Assembly (NCBI GenBank): GCA_964036045.1 | Contig: OZ038391.1 | Span: 43,039,621 to 43,103,620 of the forward strand | DNA from: Eutreptiella sp. 'Long Island Sound 2002' | Lineage: Eukaryota > Euglenozoa > Euglenophyceae > Eutreptiales > Eutreptiaceae | Direction: 5' to 3' | Length of the DNA stretch: 64,000 nucleotides | Shown: in pieces, positions 42,120 to 52,751 of the stretch | Position numbering within the stretch: the stretch's first letter is position 1 | Layout of the letters: each line of letters starts with the position of its first letter | Notes under the pieces: model-generated | Told to the model about the DNA's origin: nothing | The model's input: the letters and a program-made list of their open reading frames with translations, nothing else | The model's database searches: none | Made by a program: the position numbers and the translations under genes

Positions 42120-43051
42120 GCTGTATAAACACGGTTTCAGTAAACGTCCTGCCCAAGGGCCAGGGCGGAGCAATGCTCCTGATGGAGTGCACAAAACTCC
42201 AGGAGCTGAAAAAAATAGAGAATGTAACCAACAGGGTGTGAGTTCTGTGGTCTAGCAAAAAGGTTAGCGATTTAAAAAGTCAAATCGCTAAAAGTTGACG
42301 AAAACACAATAGAAATCGTCATGTTTTGTCTAAAAATCACAGTTGAAGACAAGCGCAACTGAGCCGCACTCACAAAAAGAGGGTTGGAAGTTCATACGGC
42401 TGCGGGAAAAGAAGGTATGAGCGGTGTTTTCAAAAGCTTTTAAATGGAACTTTTGCACAGTTGCATCAAAATTTTTATAAACTTTACGGGAAAAAAGGGA
42501 AACAATACCCACACAACAGAGCAGGCGGACAACCCGCCGCTCAGGTACGTTACTGTCATGACACACGTATGCATTGTGTTCGTGTTGTTAGTTTCTCCAA
42601 AACCCTAGGGTTGTCACCGCTGCGTTTGTTGGGGGTTTGAGTCCTCACCATTCTCGCTCTGCACAGGTAGAACAATGAATCAGAGGTATGCCAAACGAAT
42701 GGAGCACGCAGCGCACACGTAGGGTTAGAGTTAGCGCTGTGCTAGCAATGCATGTGCTCAATCTGAGCATTCACACGTTGTGGCGCTTTCCCTGTGCATC
42801 CCATCTCTCTCTTCTTCTCCTCAAAGGTGATAAACAAGGGTCTTGTGCGTGCCTGCTCTAGCCGTAGCATTGAAATAGGGTTCCTAAAAACGTTAGGCTT
42901 CGTTTTGCGCTGTGCTGTTGCCATTCATTCCTCTCGCTCTCCTGCAGGTCACAAAGGAGAAAGTGCAGGATACACATGATGCAATAATCGCTTAGGGTTG
43001 TTAGGGCGTACCAGCAGGCGAGGGCAAGGGACACTCTCATGGGGCAACCCG
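42120..43051. other. No gene recognised
   Basis: Mixed-composition sequence with short frames only. It is probably part of decayed Ty3-2 noncoding sequence, judging by position between the LTR-end relic and the tandem unit, but I see no direct similarity to Ty3-1 here. Confidence 0.3.
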
Positions 43052-46000
43052 CAACACGCACGGCAAAGGGCGCCAGGAAGGGGGGAAGCAGGGGGGGGGG
43101 GGCAAGCGAGAACCGGCACCGGCCCCGTCACCCCTGACCTGCCGCGAGCGCGCCGCACACACGAACAGGGCACTGCACCGGCCAAGGCAGTAGTGGTGCA
43201 CAGCGCCACGCACCAACCCCGCGGCTAGGCAGCCTCCGCGAAGACCATGGGGGTCCCACTAGCAACAAGCCAGTAGCACGGGCCCGGCCGCACTGGCACC
43301 CCGGGCAACCGTGCATTAGGGGGGCAACGTAGTGGGTAAGCACCTGCAACCTAGTTGCTAAGTAACACACTAACCGGGGAGTGGCGAAATGGGGAAGCCG
43401 GGGAGGGGCAGGGCTCCGAGCCCCATGAACCTGGGCGACTCCGCCACCAGGCAGCAGGTGTGTCATGAAGGGCCCTACACTAGGTCCCAATGGGGAGGAT
43501 ATCACCTGGCCCGACCAGGTGGCCCCCCGGGGCCGAAAGGCGTCTAGTACCCGAAACCTCAAACCTTAGACCTCAAACCGCCTACGGTTGTTATAAGTCG
43601 CTGTAGGGCTGTTTAACCGCTTAGGCTCCTTCCTGCCCTCGCTGTCCTTCGGCATTCATACAGTGCATGGTGAGTAAGGTGAGTAAGCCCAGGAGAAGCC
43701 CACTTCCTGGTTGAGTTTAGTCGTGATCATGCGTAAATGGTAGGACAAAATGGGTTGTTCTCACCACGCCTCCCTTCCCTGCATGCTCACAATGCATTAA
43801 AGGGTGTAGGCCACGCGCGGTGCTCGCGGTATAACCCTTGTTAGGCTACCTCGTGCTCCGCCCTACGTTCTGTAAGAGAACAGGCGGAGTCCTTAAAGCT
43901 TGCTTGCTTGATAGGACAGTTTGGGAACAGTGCATTATTTTCCAGTCCAAGACCCGTATAATACGGCGAGGCTGGTTAGGTTCCTCCGTCACAACCTGTT
44001 CTGCATGTGCACCTCTCAGGTGGGAAAAGGTAGGGTGAATTGGTGTCACTGCAAAGCCCTGCTACATAGGGGCGATGATCACACAAACATAGGGGTTTAA
44101 AGACTTGGCCATGGACAACGCTTACTACACGCTGTGCGCTCAACAAACAAGTGCACTCCCTCCTCCAAGCCTTGCCAGGGAAACGTGCGTGGGCGTCCCT
44201 GTCAAGCCGCAGCAGCCTAATGGCGCTGTGTTCGCTTGTCTTTCCACAACACGCACGGCAAGGGGCGCCAGGAAGGGGGGAAGCAGGAGGGGGGGGGAGG
44301 AAGAGAGAACCGGCACCGGCCCCATCCCCCCTGACCTGCCGCGAGCGCTCCGCACACACGAACAGGGCACTGCACCGGCCAAGGCAGTAGTGGTGCACAG
44401 CGCCACGCACCAACCCCTCGGCTAGGCAGCATCCGCGAAGCCCATGGGGGTCCCACTAGCAACAAGCCAGTAGCACAGGCCCGGCCGCACTGGCACCCCG
44501 GGCAACCGTGCATTAGGGGGTGACGTAGTGGGTAAGCACCTGCAACCTAGTTGCCAAGTAACACACTAACCGGGGAGTGGCGAAATGGGGAAGCCGGGGA
44601 GGGACAGGGCTCCGAGCCCCATGAACCTGGGCGACTCCGCCACCAGGCAGCAGGTGTGTCATGAAGGGCCCCCCACTAGGTCCCAATGGGGAGGATATCA
44701 CCTGGCCCGACCAGGTGGCCCCCCGGGGCCGAAAGGCGTCTAGTACCCGAAACCTCAAACCTTAGACCTCAAACCGCCTACGGTTGTTATAAGTCGCTGT
44801 AGGGCTGTTTAACCGCTTAGGCTCCTTCCTGCCCTCGCTGTCCTTCGGCATTCATACAGTGCATGGTGAGTAAGGTGAGTAAGCCCAGGAGAAGCCCACC
44901 TCCTGGTTGAGTTTAGTCGTGATCATGCGTAAATGGTAGGACAAAATGGGTTGTTGTTACCACGCCTCCCTTCCCTGCATGCTCACAATGCATTAAAGGG
45001 TGTAGGCCACGCGCGGTGCTCGCGGTATAACCCTTGTTAGGCTACCTCGTGCTCCGCCCTACGTTCTGTAAGAGAACAGGCGGAGTCCTTAAAGCTTGCT
45101 TGCTTGATAGGACAGTTTGGGAACAGTGCATTATTTTCCAGTCCAAGACCCGTATAATACGGCGAGGCTGGTTAGGTTCCTCCGTCACAACCTGTTCTGC
45201 ATGTGCACCTCTCAGGTGGGAAAAGGTAGGGTGAATTGGTGTCACTGCAAAGCCCTGCTACATAGGGGCGATGATCACACAGACATAGGGGTTTAAAGAC
45301 TTGGCCATGGACAACGCTTACTACACGCTGTGCGCTCAACAAACAAGTGCACTCCCTCCTCCAAGCCTTGCCAGGGAAACGTGCGTGGGCGTCCCTGTCA
45401 AGCCGCAGCAGCCTAATGGCGCTGTGTTCGCTTGTCTTTCCACAACACGCACGGCAAGGGGCGCCAGGAAGGGGGGAAGCAGGAGGGGGGGGGAGGAAGA
45501 GAGAACCGGCACCGGCCCCATCCCCCCTGACCTGCCGCGAGCGCTCCGCACACACGAACAGGGCACTGCACCGGCCAAGGCAGTAGTGGTGCACAGCGCC
45601 ACGCACCAACCCCTCGGCTAGGCAGCATCCGCGAAGCCCATGGGGGTCCCACTAGCAACAAGCCAGTAGCACAGGCCCGGCCGCACTGGCACCCCGGGCA
45701 ACCGTGCATTAGGGGGTGACGTAGTGGGTAAGCACCTGCAACCTAGTTGCCAAGTAACACACTAACCGGGGAGTGGCGAAATGGGGAAGCCGGGGAGGGA
45801 CAGGGCTCCGAGCCCCATGAAGCTGGGCGACTCCGCCACCAGGCAGCAGGTGTGTCATGAAGGGCCCCCCACTAGGTCCCAATGGGGAGGATATCACCTG
45901 GTCCGACCAGGTGGACCGCCGGGGCCGAAAGGCGTCTAGTACCCGAAACCTCAAACCTTAGACCTCAAACCGCCTACGGTTGTTATAAGTCGCTGTAGGG

Positions 46001-46640
46001 CTGTTTAACCGCTTAGGCTCCTTCCTGCCCTCGCTGTCCTTCGGCATTCATACAGTGCATGGTGAGTAAGGTGAGTAAGCCCAGGAGAAGCCCACCTCCT
46101 GGTTGAGTTTAGACGTGATCATGCGTAAATGGTAGGACAAAATGGGTTGTTGTTACCACGCCTCCCTTCCCTGCATGCTCACAATGCATTAAAGGGTGTA
46201 GGCCACACGCGGTGCTCGCGGTATAACCCTTGTTACGCTACCTCGGGCTCCGCCCTACGTTCTGTAAGAGAACAGGCGGAGTCCTTAAAGCTTGCTTGCT
46301 TGATAGGACAGTTTGGGAACAGTGCATTATTTTCCAGTCCAAGACCCGTATAATACGGCGAGGCTGGTTAGGTTCCTCCGTCACAACCTGTTCTGCATGT
46401 GCACCTCTCAGGTGGGAAAAGGTAGGGTGAATTGGTGTCACTGCAAAGCCCTGCTACATAGGGGCGATGATCACACAGACATAGGGGTTTAAAGACTTGG
46501 CCATGGACAACGCTTACTACACGCTGTGCGCTCAAGAAACAAGTGCACTCCCTCCTCCAAGCCTTGCCAGGGAGAGGTGCGTGGGTGTCCCTGTCAAGCC
46601 GCAGCAGCCTAATGGCGCTGCGTTCGCTTGTCTTTCCACA
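43052..46640. repeat. Tandem triplication, unit about 1,196 bp
   Basis: Units at 43,052-44,246, 44,247-45,442 and 45,443-46,640, almost identical. Each unit is composite. Its first 500 bp is an inverted copy of the GC module at 34,678-35,220. Its remainder (from cctcaaaccgcctacgg to cttgtctttccaca) is related to the Ty3-1 3' noncoding region. The junction caacacgcacggc starts each unit. Frames of about 66-145 codons repeat with the unit and show no motifs. Confidence 0.92.
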
Positions 46641-47144
46641 GGTGGGCTGTGTCTTCATGGTCACCGCAACCCAGTAGTGCGTGTAGGGGTTAGGGTCAGC
46701 ATGCCTGGTAGGGACTGCGGTTGTGCTCAACCTACCTTCGAAGGCTGGTGCTGGCAATAGTGAGTGTAGTGTAGTGGTGTCTCCTGCTCTGCGTGCCTTT
46801 CTTCGCGGGCAGGGGAGTGTGTTAGTTTTTGGCCTTTAGAAAAATGGGCGTTTTGTAACCCCTTAGCACACTTGGCCACCCCCTCCGTCTCCAGTAGGTA
46901 GGGCTTTTGCCGTTCACCCAAGGAATAGGCGCCAGCATAGAAATTGGGCGCCATAGGAGTGGTACCAGTAGCTGACTAGGACCTTCGGTCCAACATCAGT
47001 GAAGGCCGATGATGGCAGCCACATTGGGGAGAGAAGTAAGACACACACAGACATACGTAGCACACTTAGGGGTATGGTAACACCGCCAAGACGGGTAGAA
47101 CCCCATGGGTCTGGACCAGTTAGGGGTCCTAACTGTGGGCACGC
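46641..47144 (-). mobile_element. Ty3-2 3' noncoding remnant, left of the nested insertion
   Basis: Related to 25,740-26,290 of Ty3-1: shared words are ttggccacccc, gccagcatagaaattgggcg and acacacagacatacg. The Ty3-2 sequence resumes at 54,152 on the other side of the nested element. Confidence 0.65.
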
Positions 47145-47149
47145 TTGTC
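47145..47149. repeat. Target site duplication TTGTC, left
   Basis: ttgtc abuts the LTR start tgtaatag; the partner is at 54,147-54,151. Confidence 0.85.
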
Positions 47150-48544
47150 TGTAATAGAACTGCACATCTCTGGATCGGTGACAGGCATAAGTCAGGACTC
47201 AGAAATTCAGTAATCCAGTTGCAGGAATTGGACAGTCGCTAGCCGAAACCGGACAGGTCGCGGATTGCAATCTCCAGTGACGAAGACAGAATTTTGGATG
47301 ATTGGGTCTCGACAGATATGTTGTTTGTTCCAATCTGGTGTTTTTTTCGCATTCCCTGGTCAGTTCGATTTACTATCCATTGACTGAGCCACGCCGCCAA
47401 GAATGAATTGAATATGGGTCGAGCATGATTAATTGTCGCTTTGAATTGAAGGATGTACCAGTCTAATTCGGAAGCCACGCGTATTGTTGTAATGTCGAAG
47501 ACATGCATGCTTCCCTGAGAGACCAAGAGTGTTCGAGCAAATGGATGTATATTCAAATTATGAGGTGTTAAACAAAGCCGTCCATAAATTAGAATCCGTG
47601 AATGTTCCTAAGGTTTCCATGGTTAATGAATATATATTCGATCACGAGGTGTTACTCAAGGTCATCCCTAAATTAGGAATTGTGAGGTTCCCTTTACCAT
47701 GTTCGTCACGCGAAGCCTTCATGGTGCCAATGGATTGTTGTTACAATCATGTATGTGTATGTTGGTCCATGTGACAAATTCGAAAGGTTTGCATACTCTT
47801 GTGGTGAGTTGTGAATGGTTGTTGGAATGCCATGAATTCAATTATCCTTGAATCTTTTCAATTGATGGGAGTCTTTCAACCTACCATGGTATTGTTCTCA
47901 ATTGGGCATGATAGATTAATGACCAACTTGAGGTGGCTCAAGTAGGTGTGCATGCTTCATCATGCGAGTCGATATTCCATCATGTGTCATGTCATGATAT
48001 GCATTATGTATTTTGACCTCCGTGGTGTAATTACATTCATGACCTCACGAGTGAATGCAATGTTTGTCTTGAGGTCAAGTTATAGATTTGATGTTTGATC
48101 AAATTTCGTTCGATCTCTCTTTCCATGTGTTCGACATGTTTCATGCATGGAGTGCCTCGATGACACTCTTTGATTTGGTCTGATTCTTTCGTATCTCAGG
48201 ACTCTTTAAAATGAATTTCAATTAATACTCAATTCAATTCAAGTGGTGGATTATCAATTTGTTACAAGGAGAGTCATATCAATCGTGAAGGTAAGCGCCG
48301 AGCCCATTCCGCGCACCAAGCACAACCGGGACCACGAGGAAAAGTCCGACACAAAATTGTGTTGTATTGTGTGCTGTTTGCCTCGTCTTGGTGAGGGTTT
48401 GTGCCAATTTTATTAGCTTTGCTCGGGGATTTTTCTTTTTGAAATTTTAGAGAAATCTCAAGCCCCTAGCTTTTTCTATTTTTGATTTTTGGTTAATGTA
48501 GAGCAAGGCACTACAATGGAAGTATCAGGGGCTACTCCATTACA
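47150..48544 (+). repeat. Nested element 5' LTR (1,395 bp)
   Basis: Matches 52,752-54,146 over the full length. It contains an 81-codon open frame (47,529-47,774; first ATG 47,541) also open in the 3' LTR at 53,131-53,376. The element's coding ATG (48,516) lies 29 bases before the LTR end. Confidence 0.92.
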
Positions 48545-49490
48545 TGGTAGCAGTACAAATCGATCCCCTTTGGGACACATGAGCGCTCAGGAAATCCATA
48601 GAGCCGAAATGGAAAAATGGGACCAAGATGTTGAGCAATTGCTCACCCCAATCCACACGGAGACCAAAAGGTCATTATTGAAAACCCAAACTGGGCAAAT
48701 GGGAGCCAAATTGACTCACATTTCAGAAACTCCGTTTGGAGATGGAATAGACGAGGCGGCACACGGGACAAACATCCCTGTAAATCGGCGGGTCAGCTAT
48801 GGTGAAACAGCAGAAAGGGCCTCATTTGGCTTGGGAAACAAGAAGATCACCTATGTGCCCACCAAGTCCCGTTCCTCGTCAACCGATATGCCACCACCGC
48901 CATCACGAAAGCCTACTACATTCATCCAGCGCAAGCGGCAATGTCCTGATGAAGGTTCCCAAGTTGATATCTTGGCCCTACCGGACGCCACCATCGACGC
49001 CATCGTCAAGAGAGCCATCCATAAGATGACGGCCAAGCAGACCAGACCAGAGGTGTGGAAAGGAAGGTCAGACGTCGACGTCAGTGACATCGTGAGGCAA
49101 TTGGACCAGTTGTCCAGGATAGTGACAACTTTGGAGACCAAGGAGGCGTCACGTGTGGTGGAGATGCCAGCCGGGGTGGAGAAAGCGATCCAGGTGGTGC
49201 AGACCCGGGTCCAGGAAGTAGACAGACAAGGTACATCCAAATGGAACGCACTCCTTGCGGAGCATCGTGGATTGGATGAGCGGATGAACGAGTTGGAGGT
49301 ACAAGTCAATACCTTGGCGGCACGAATTGAGCAGCAGGAGGCCGCCCGTCGCCAAGACTGTGCCGAGCTCCAGCAAAGAGAGGCTCATCACGAAAGTAAG
49401 CTGGAGCACAGGATATCTACGTTAGAAAAAGAGGCTCACGAAGGTATCCCAAGGACGCAAAACCAGATTCTTGAGTCACGGGTCGAATGA
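48516..49490 (+). CDS. Nested element Gag-like protein, segment 1
   Basis: ATG 48,516 is inside the LTR and the frame crosses the LTR end and the primer site, so the first ten residues are LTR-encoded. The segment has an N-terminal part with Thr/Ser/Pro, then VDILALPDATIDAIVKRAIH, and from about residue 185 heptad-rich coiled coil (LDERMNELEVQVNTLAARIE). It is interrupted by TGA 49,488-49,490, after which the same frame is open to 49,799. I do not recognise a named domain. Confidence 0.7.
   Translation: MEVSGATPLHGSSTNRSPLGHMSAQEIHRAEMEKWDQDVEQLLTPIHTETKRSLLKTQTGQMGAKLTHISETPFGDGIDEAAHGTNIPVNRRVSYGETAERASFGLGNKKITYVPTKSRSSSTDMPPPPSRKPTTFIQRKRQCPDEGSQVDILALPDATIDAIVKRAIHKMTAKQTRPEVWKGRSDVDVSDIVRQLDQLSRIVTTLETKEASRVVEMPAGVEKAIQVVQTRVQEVDRQGTSKWNALLAEHRGLDERMNELEVQVNTLAARIEQQEAARRQDCAELQQREAHHESKLEHRISTLEKEAHEGIPRTQNQILESRVE
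48545..48553 (+). other. Nested element primer binding site
   Basis: tggtagcag directly after the 5' LTR matches the first nine bases of the Ty3-1 primer site (initiator tRNA-Met type). Confidence 0.75.
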
Positions 49491-49799
49491 GCGGAGAAGT
49501 GGATTGACAAGTTGGAGAAGACGTTGGACGTCCACAAAGGTGCAGCAACGCACGAGGTGGATAGTCTGGGCGCACGAATTCACGAGTTAGAGCGCCAGAG
49601 TGTCAGGGCACCACATCCAGAACACAACACCCCTTCAGGGGACGCCACAATGGCAAGACGAATCGAGGAATTCAGCAATTCGGCGGTGAAGGCAGCCCAG
49701 AGTGCCAACACGGCGGTGGCCAGGGTGATAGCCACTGAAGGGGCCATAAAGCAGCTTGCGGAGGATGCTGCCCAGGGCGCACGGGAGGCGAAAGCCTGA
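49491..49799 (+). CDS. Nested element Gag-like protein, segment 2
   Basis: Continues the frame of segment 1 beyond its TGA, with the same coiled-coil character (VDSLGARIHELERQ). It ends at TGA 49,797-49,799. The coiled coil resumes at once in the -1 frame, consistent with loss of one base at gcctga. Confidence 0.65.
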   Translation, partial: AEKWIDKLEKTLDVHKGAATHEVDSLGARIHELERQSVRAPHPEHNTPSGDATMARRIEEFSNSAVKAAQSANTAVARVIATEGAIKQLAEDAAQGAREAKA

Positions 49800-52159
49800 A
49801 AGACAAGGCGGCAGAAGCGGTGCGAACCATCGCCTTCGAATCACAACGAGTGGAGACAATGGCCGCCAGAATGGAGAGGGACATGATCAGTGTGAAGGAT
49901 GTGGCGACCTCTGTCCAAGAGGTGAAGCAGGCAATTGACACTGTGGCCAACAAGGTCTGTGAAACCGAGGGCCGACTGAGCACTGCTGGACAGAAGGTCA
50001 AGGCTGCCATGGAGAACGAAACCCGAATCAACCAGGAGATCCACATACAAATTCAGGGTGTCCACACTGCTGCAGTCGCTAAGGCGGAGGCCGCAATGAA
50101 ACAGGTGGGCGACACTAGCAGGCAAATTGAGGAAAGGGTGCAGTACATGCAGAAATCACACACCCAGCTTGTTGCCCAGACACAGGGTTTAATGACCAAG
50201 GCCACAGAGATGGAATCATGGTTGCTGGCTTATGCAGAGTCAGCCAAGGTCGGTGGAGCAGACAATCGCTCCCCACGCACCCCACAGGGCCCAAAGAGTC
50301 CAACCCTCACTGTAGACACTACAGCCCTGAGGGTGCAGCTGGATCTGGTGTATGCCACGAAGATGGAACTGGCGAGTGCGACCGCTGCACAAAACAAGTC
50401 TTTGGAGGACGCCTCGTCCGCACTGAGTACGAATTTAGCCAGCGTGGAAAATATGCAACACAAAATGCAGTGCGAGAAGGCCACCAAATCTGAAGTGGCA
50501 CAGGCTAATGAGAATCATGCCAGGGCGATACAGGGCGTCTCTGAAAGTGTGCAGGAGAGTATTGATCGCCTTGACCAAGCGAACATTAAGATCCACAATG
50601 AGAAAGTCACGAGGGAGGAGTTCAAGACGCAAATAGGTACCCTCACACAGCAACTCCAAGATTCCGACAAGGATCAGAGGGCTGATCGGGAGCGCCTTGG
50701 TGAGGCTATTCAGGACCTCAACTTCACAAATTCTGAAGATCTCAGAGCGTTGGAAGATAAAATCAGAAGGGTCAAAGCCACACAAAATGAGAAGGTCGAC
50801 AAAGCGCACGTGGAGTCCCGTCTGAGTCACATTGAAGAAATACAGAAGGAGAAGGCGGACAAAACGCAGATGGAACAGGCAATGCAGGATGTGCGAGCCC
50901 AGATTGCCGCTTTCACTGTGTCCAGGGTCTCACATGGGGCTGCAGCACCCACTGCTGCAGCACCACCAGCTCATACAGCAGCGCACGACATCCCCGGAAC
51001 ATCGTCTGTGGTCTTAGACCATCCAGAGCCGCCACTGAGCTCGATGCCACCCATGCACCACGCGGCCCCGTTGCCCACGAGAAGTGAGGCATCTGAGATG
51101 GTGCGCCCGTATGCACACCCATACGAGGTGGCGAGTGCCATGGGCAATAGCTCGGACGAACCTCCACCAGATTGGTGTCCCAAGGAAAATCCACTGACGT
51201 GGTTGCAAGTGGCGCCATATGAGAAGGATGGGTATTTTGTGCCTAATATGGTACGCAGGAGCGCCGATAACATGAAGATGAAGTACAGAGTACGCCCTAC
51301 AGGTGTACCAGATGACATGCGAGCGTTCAAGGAGGTCCGGGCAGTGCCATTGATGGATGAGTTGCAGAAATACTTGAAGGATTCTGGTGAGGCCCCGCGG
51401 ACGGAACAGGGTATGTTTGGAACGCAAACAAATTCGTGGCTTCATCCCCAAGTAAATGAAGTACTGAAAAAGATGGCCAAAGTGCCCACTTGGGATTGCG
51501 AGCGAGCGACGCAAGAGGCGTGGATCAAACGAGTCACTGAGTGGAGGGCCGATTACGCCGAGCGATTTGATGAAAAACATCAGTCTGACATCCTTCTGGC
51601 GGCGCTGACAAATGAAGACGTCCGTGACCGCCATGCCAAAAATAGAAGGAGAGAAGGTCTATCCCTGGAGGAGCTGTGGCAAGACATCACTGGACGTCGC
51701 ATGGTAAACATCCACAAACCTGGAGCAAAGTGGAGAAGACGTGCGTTGCCCAGTGAACTCCTCACGACCCTCTTGTGGACAGATTTCATGAATGACTGGT
51801 CAGAGGAGGGCAGTCTGGTGCGGGGAGGCGTCACCCACAGACAAGCACGTGACCGACTCATCAAGGAGCTTCGCAGACATGTGAAAGAATGCCCAGAGGA
51901 TGCTGCCACTAAGGCGGCATACAACAAAAATGATCGAGTTCAGGCAGATCATGGAGGCCTAGAATTCAATTATTGGGAACTATTTATGCATGTCATGCCT
52001 TTCTTAAGTTCCGCCCAGTATGCTGAGATGGAGGAGGAGTTTTTGACGGATGACGCGGCCAGTGTACGGGCAGTTTCCAGAGAACGATCACGATCCCGGG
52101 GACGAGATGAGCACCGTTCACGCCGGGATGGCAGCCAGGGCCGCCGAGACGGCAGCTGA
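49796..52159 (+). CDS. Nested element Gag-like protein, segment 3: coiled coil, globular C-part, basic tail
   Basis: About 787 codons. Coiled coil runs for roughly the first 370 residues. A Pro/Ala/His linker follows (about 375-440). A globular part has WCPKENPLTWLQVAPYEKDG, RATQEAWIKRVTEWRADYAE, SLEELWQDITGRRMVN and LEFNYWELFMHVMPFLSS. An Arg/Ser-rich tail begins RERSRSRGRDEHRSRR. The globular part may be a capsid fold, but I see no zinc knuckle. The tail continues in frame past TGA 52,157-52,159 to 52,627; the first 50 or so residues there remain Arg/Asp-rich. Confidence 0.75.
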   Translation: MKDKAAEAVRTIAFESQRVETMAARMERDMISVKDVATSVQEVKQAIDTVANKVCETEGRLSTAGQKVKAAMENETRINQEIHIQIQGVHTAAVAKAEAAMKQVGDTSRQIEERVQYMQKSHTQLVAQTQGLMTKATEMESWLLAYAESAKVGGADNRSPRTPQGPKSPTLTVDTTALRVQLDLVYATKMELASATAAQNKSLEDASSALSTNLASVENMQHKMQCEKATKSEVAQANENHARAIQGVSESVQESIDRLDQANIKIHNEKVTREEFKTQIGTLTQQLQDSDKDQRADRERLGEAIQDLNFTNSEDLRALEDKIRRVKATQNEKVDKAHVESRLSHIEEIQKEKADKTQMEQAMQDVRAQIAAFTVSRVSHGAAAPTAAAPPAHTAAHDIPGTSSVVLDHPEPPLSSMPPMHHAAPLPTRSEASEMVRPYAHPYEVASAMGNSSDEPPPDWCPKENPLTWLQVAPYEKDGYFVPNMVRRSADNMKMKYRVRPTGVPDDMRAFKEVRAVPLMDELQKYLKDSGEAPRTEQGMFGTQTNSWLHPQVNEVLKKMAKVPTWDCERATQEAWIKRVTEWRADYAERFDEKHQSDILLAALTNEDVRDRHAKNRRREGLSLEELWQDITGRRMVNIHKPGAKWRRRALPSELLTTLLWTDFMNDWSEEGSLVRGGVTHRQARDRLIKELRRHVKECPEDAATKAAYNKNDRVQADHGGLEFNYWELFMHVMPFLSSAQYAEMEEEFLTDDAASVRAVSRERSRSRGRDEHRSRRDGSQGRRDGS

Positions 52160-52740
52160 GAACGTCGAAATGGCAGCTGTGATCGACACGATGACCGTCG
52201 GCAACATCGAGATGGTACGCCCAGGTCCCCATACCACAGAAGGGACAGCAAGGATCGCAGTGGAGGAGAAACCGGAGGCCGGGGGCCATCTCAGTCGCGA
52301 TATGACGACAGGAAAAATTCTCCACATGGCAGTCTACTGTCAAGCCGGTCACATATTACGGCCAAGCTCAAATCTGTTGTTGTTGTCAAGGCCAATGTAT
52401 TGTGTTTCTATTTTTTGGGTGGAATCTTGGTAAATATATCAGCAGAAGCGTCGTCCCCGCTATATGGGGCCAGTCACATTCAAGATGCCAGTCGCATTGT
52501 TTTTTCTCAACCCCCTGAACTGTCACCCCATCCTCTTCTGTGCAATGATGCTTGTTCCCTTCCCCAGAATAGTGTCTGTTGTGTTTCCGGTTCCCGATTC
52601 CTTTACAGATTGCAGACTTCCAGATGAGATTTTCAGATGAATTCCAGATGAGGTTTCCAGATGAATTCCAGATGAGATGCCAGGTTCTGTGCATTTCTAT
52701 CAGTGTGGTTATCAGCCACTCAGTCAGGGACTTCGTAGCT
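52160..52740 (+). other. Nested element region after Gag
   Basis: In-frame continuation of the Arg-rich tail (RRNGSCDRHDDRRQHRDG) up to about 52,320, then untranslated-looking sequence. At 52,622-52,682 the word (c)cagatgag/cagatgaattc is repeated five or six times. No pol motif. Confidence 0.6.
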
Positions 52741-52751
52741 TAGGAAGGGAG
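52741..52751 (+). other. Nested element polypurine tract
   Basis: taggaagggag immediately before the 3' LTR start at 52,752. Confidence 0.75.
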
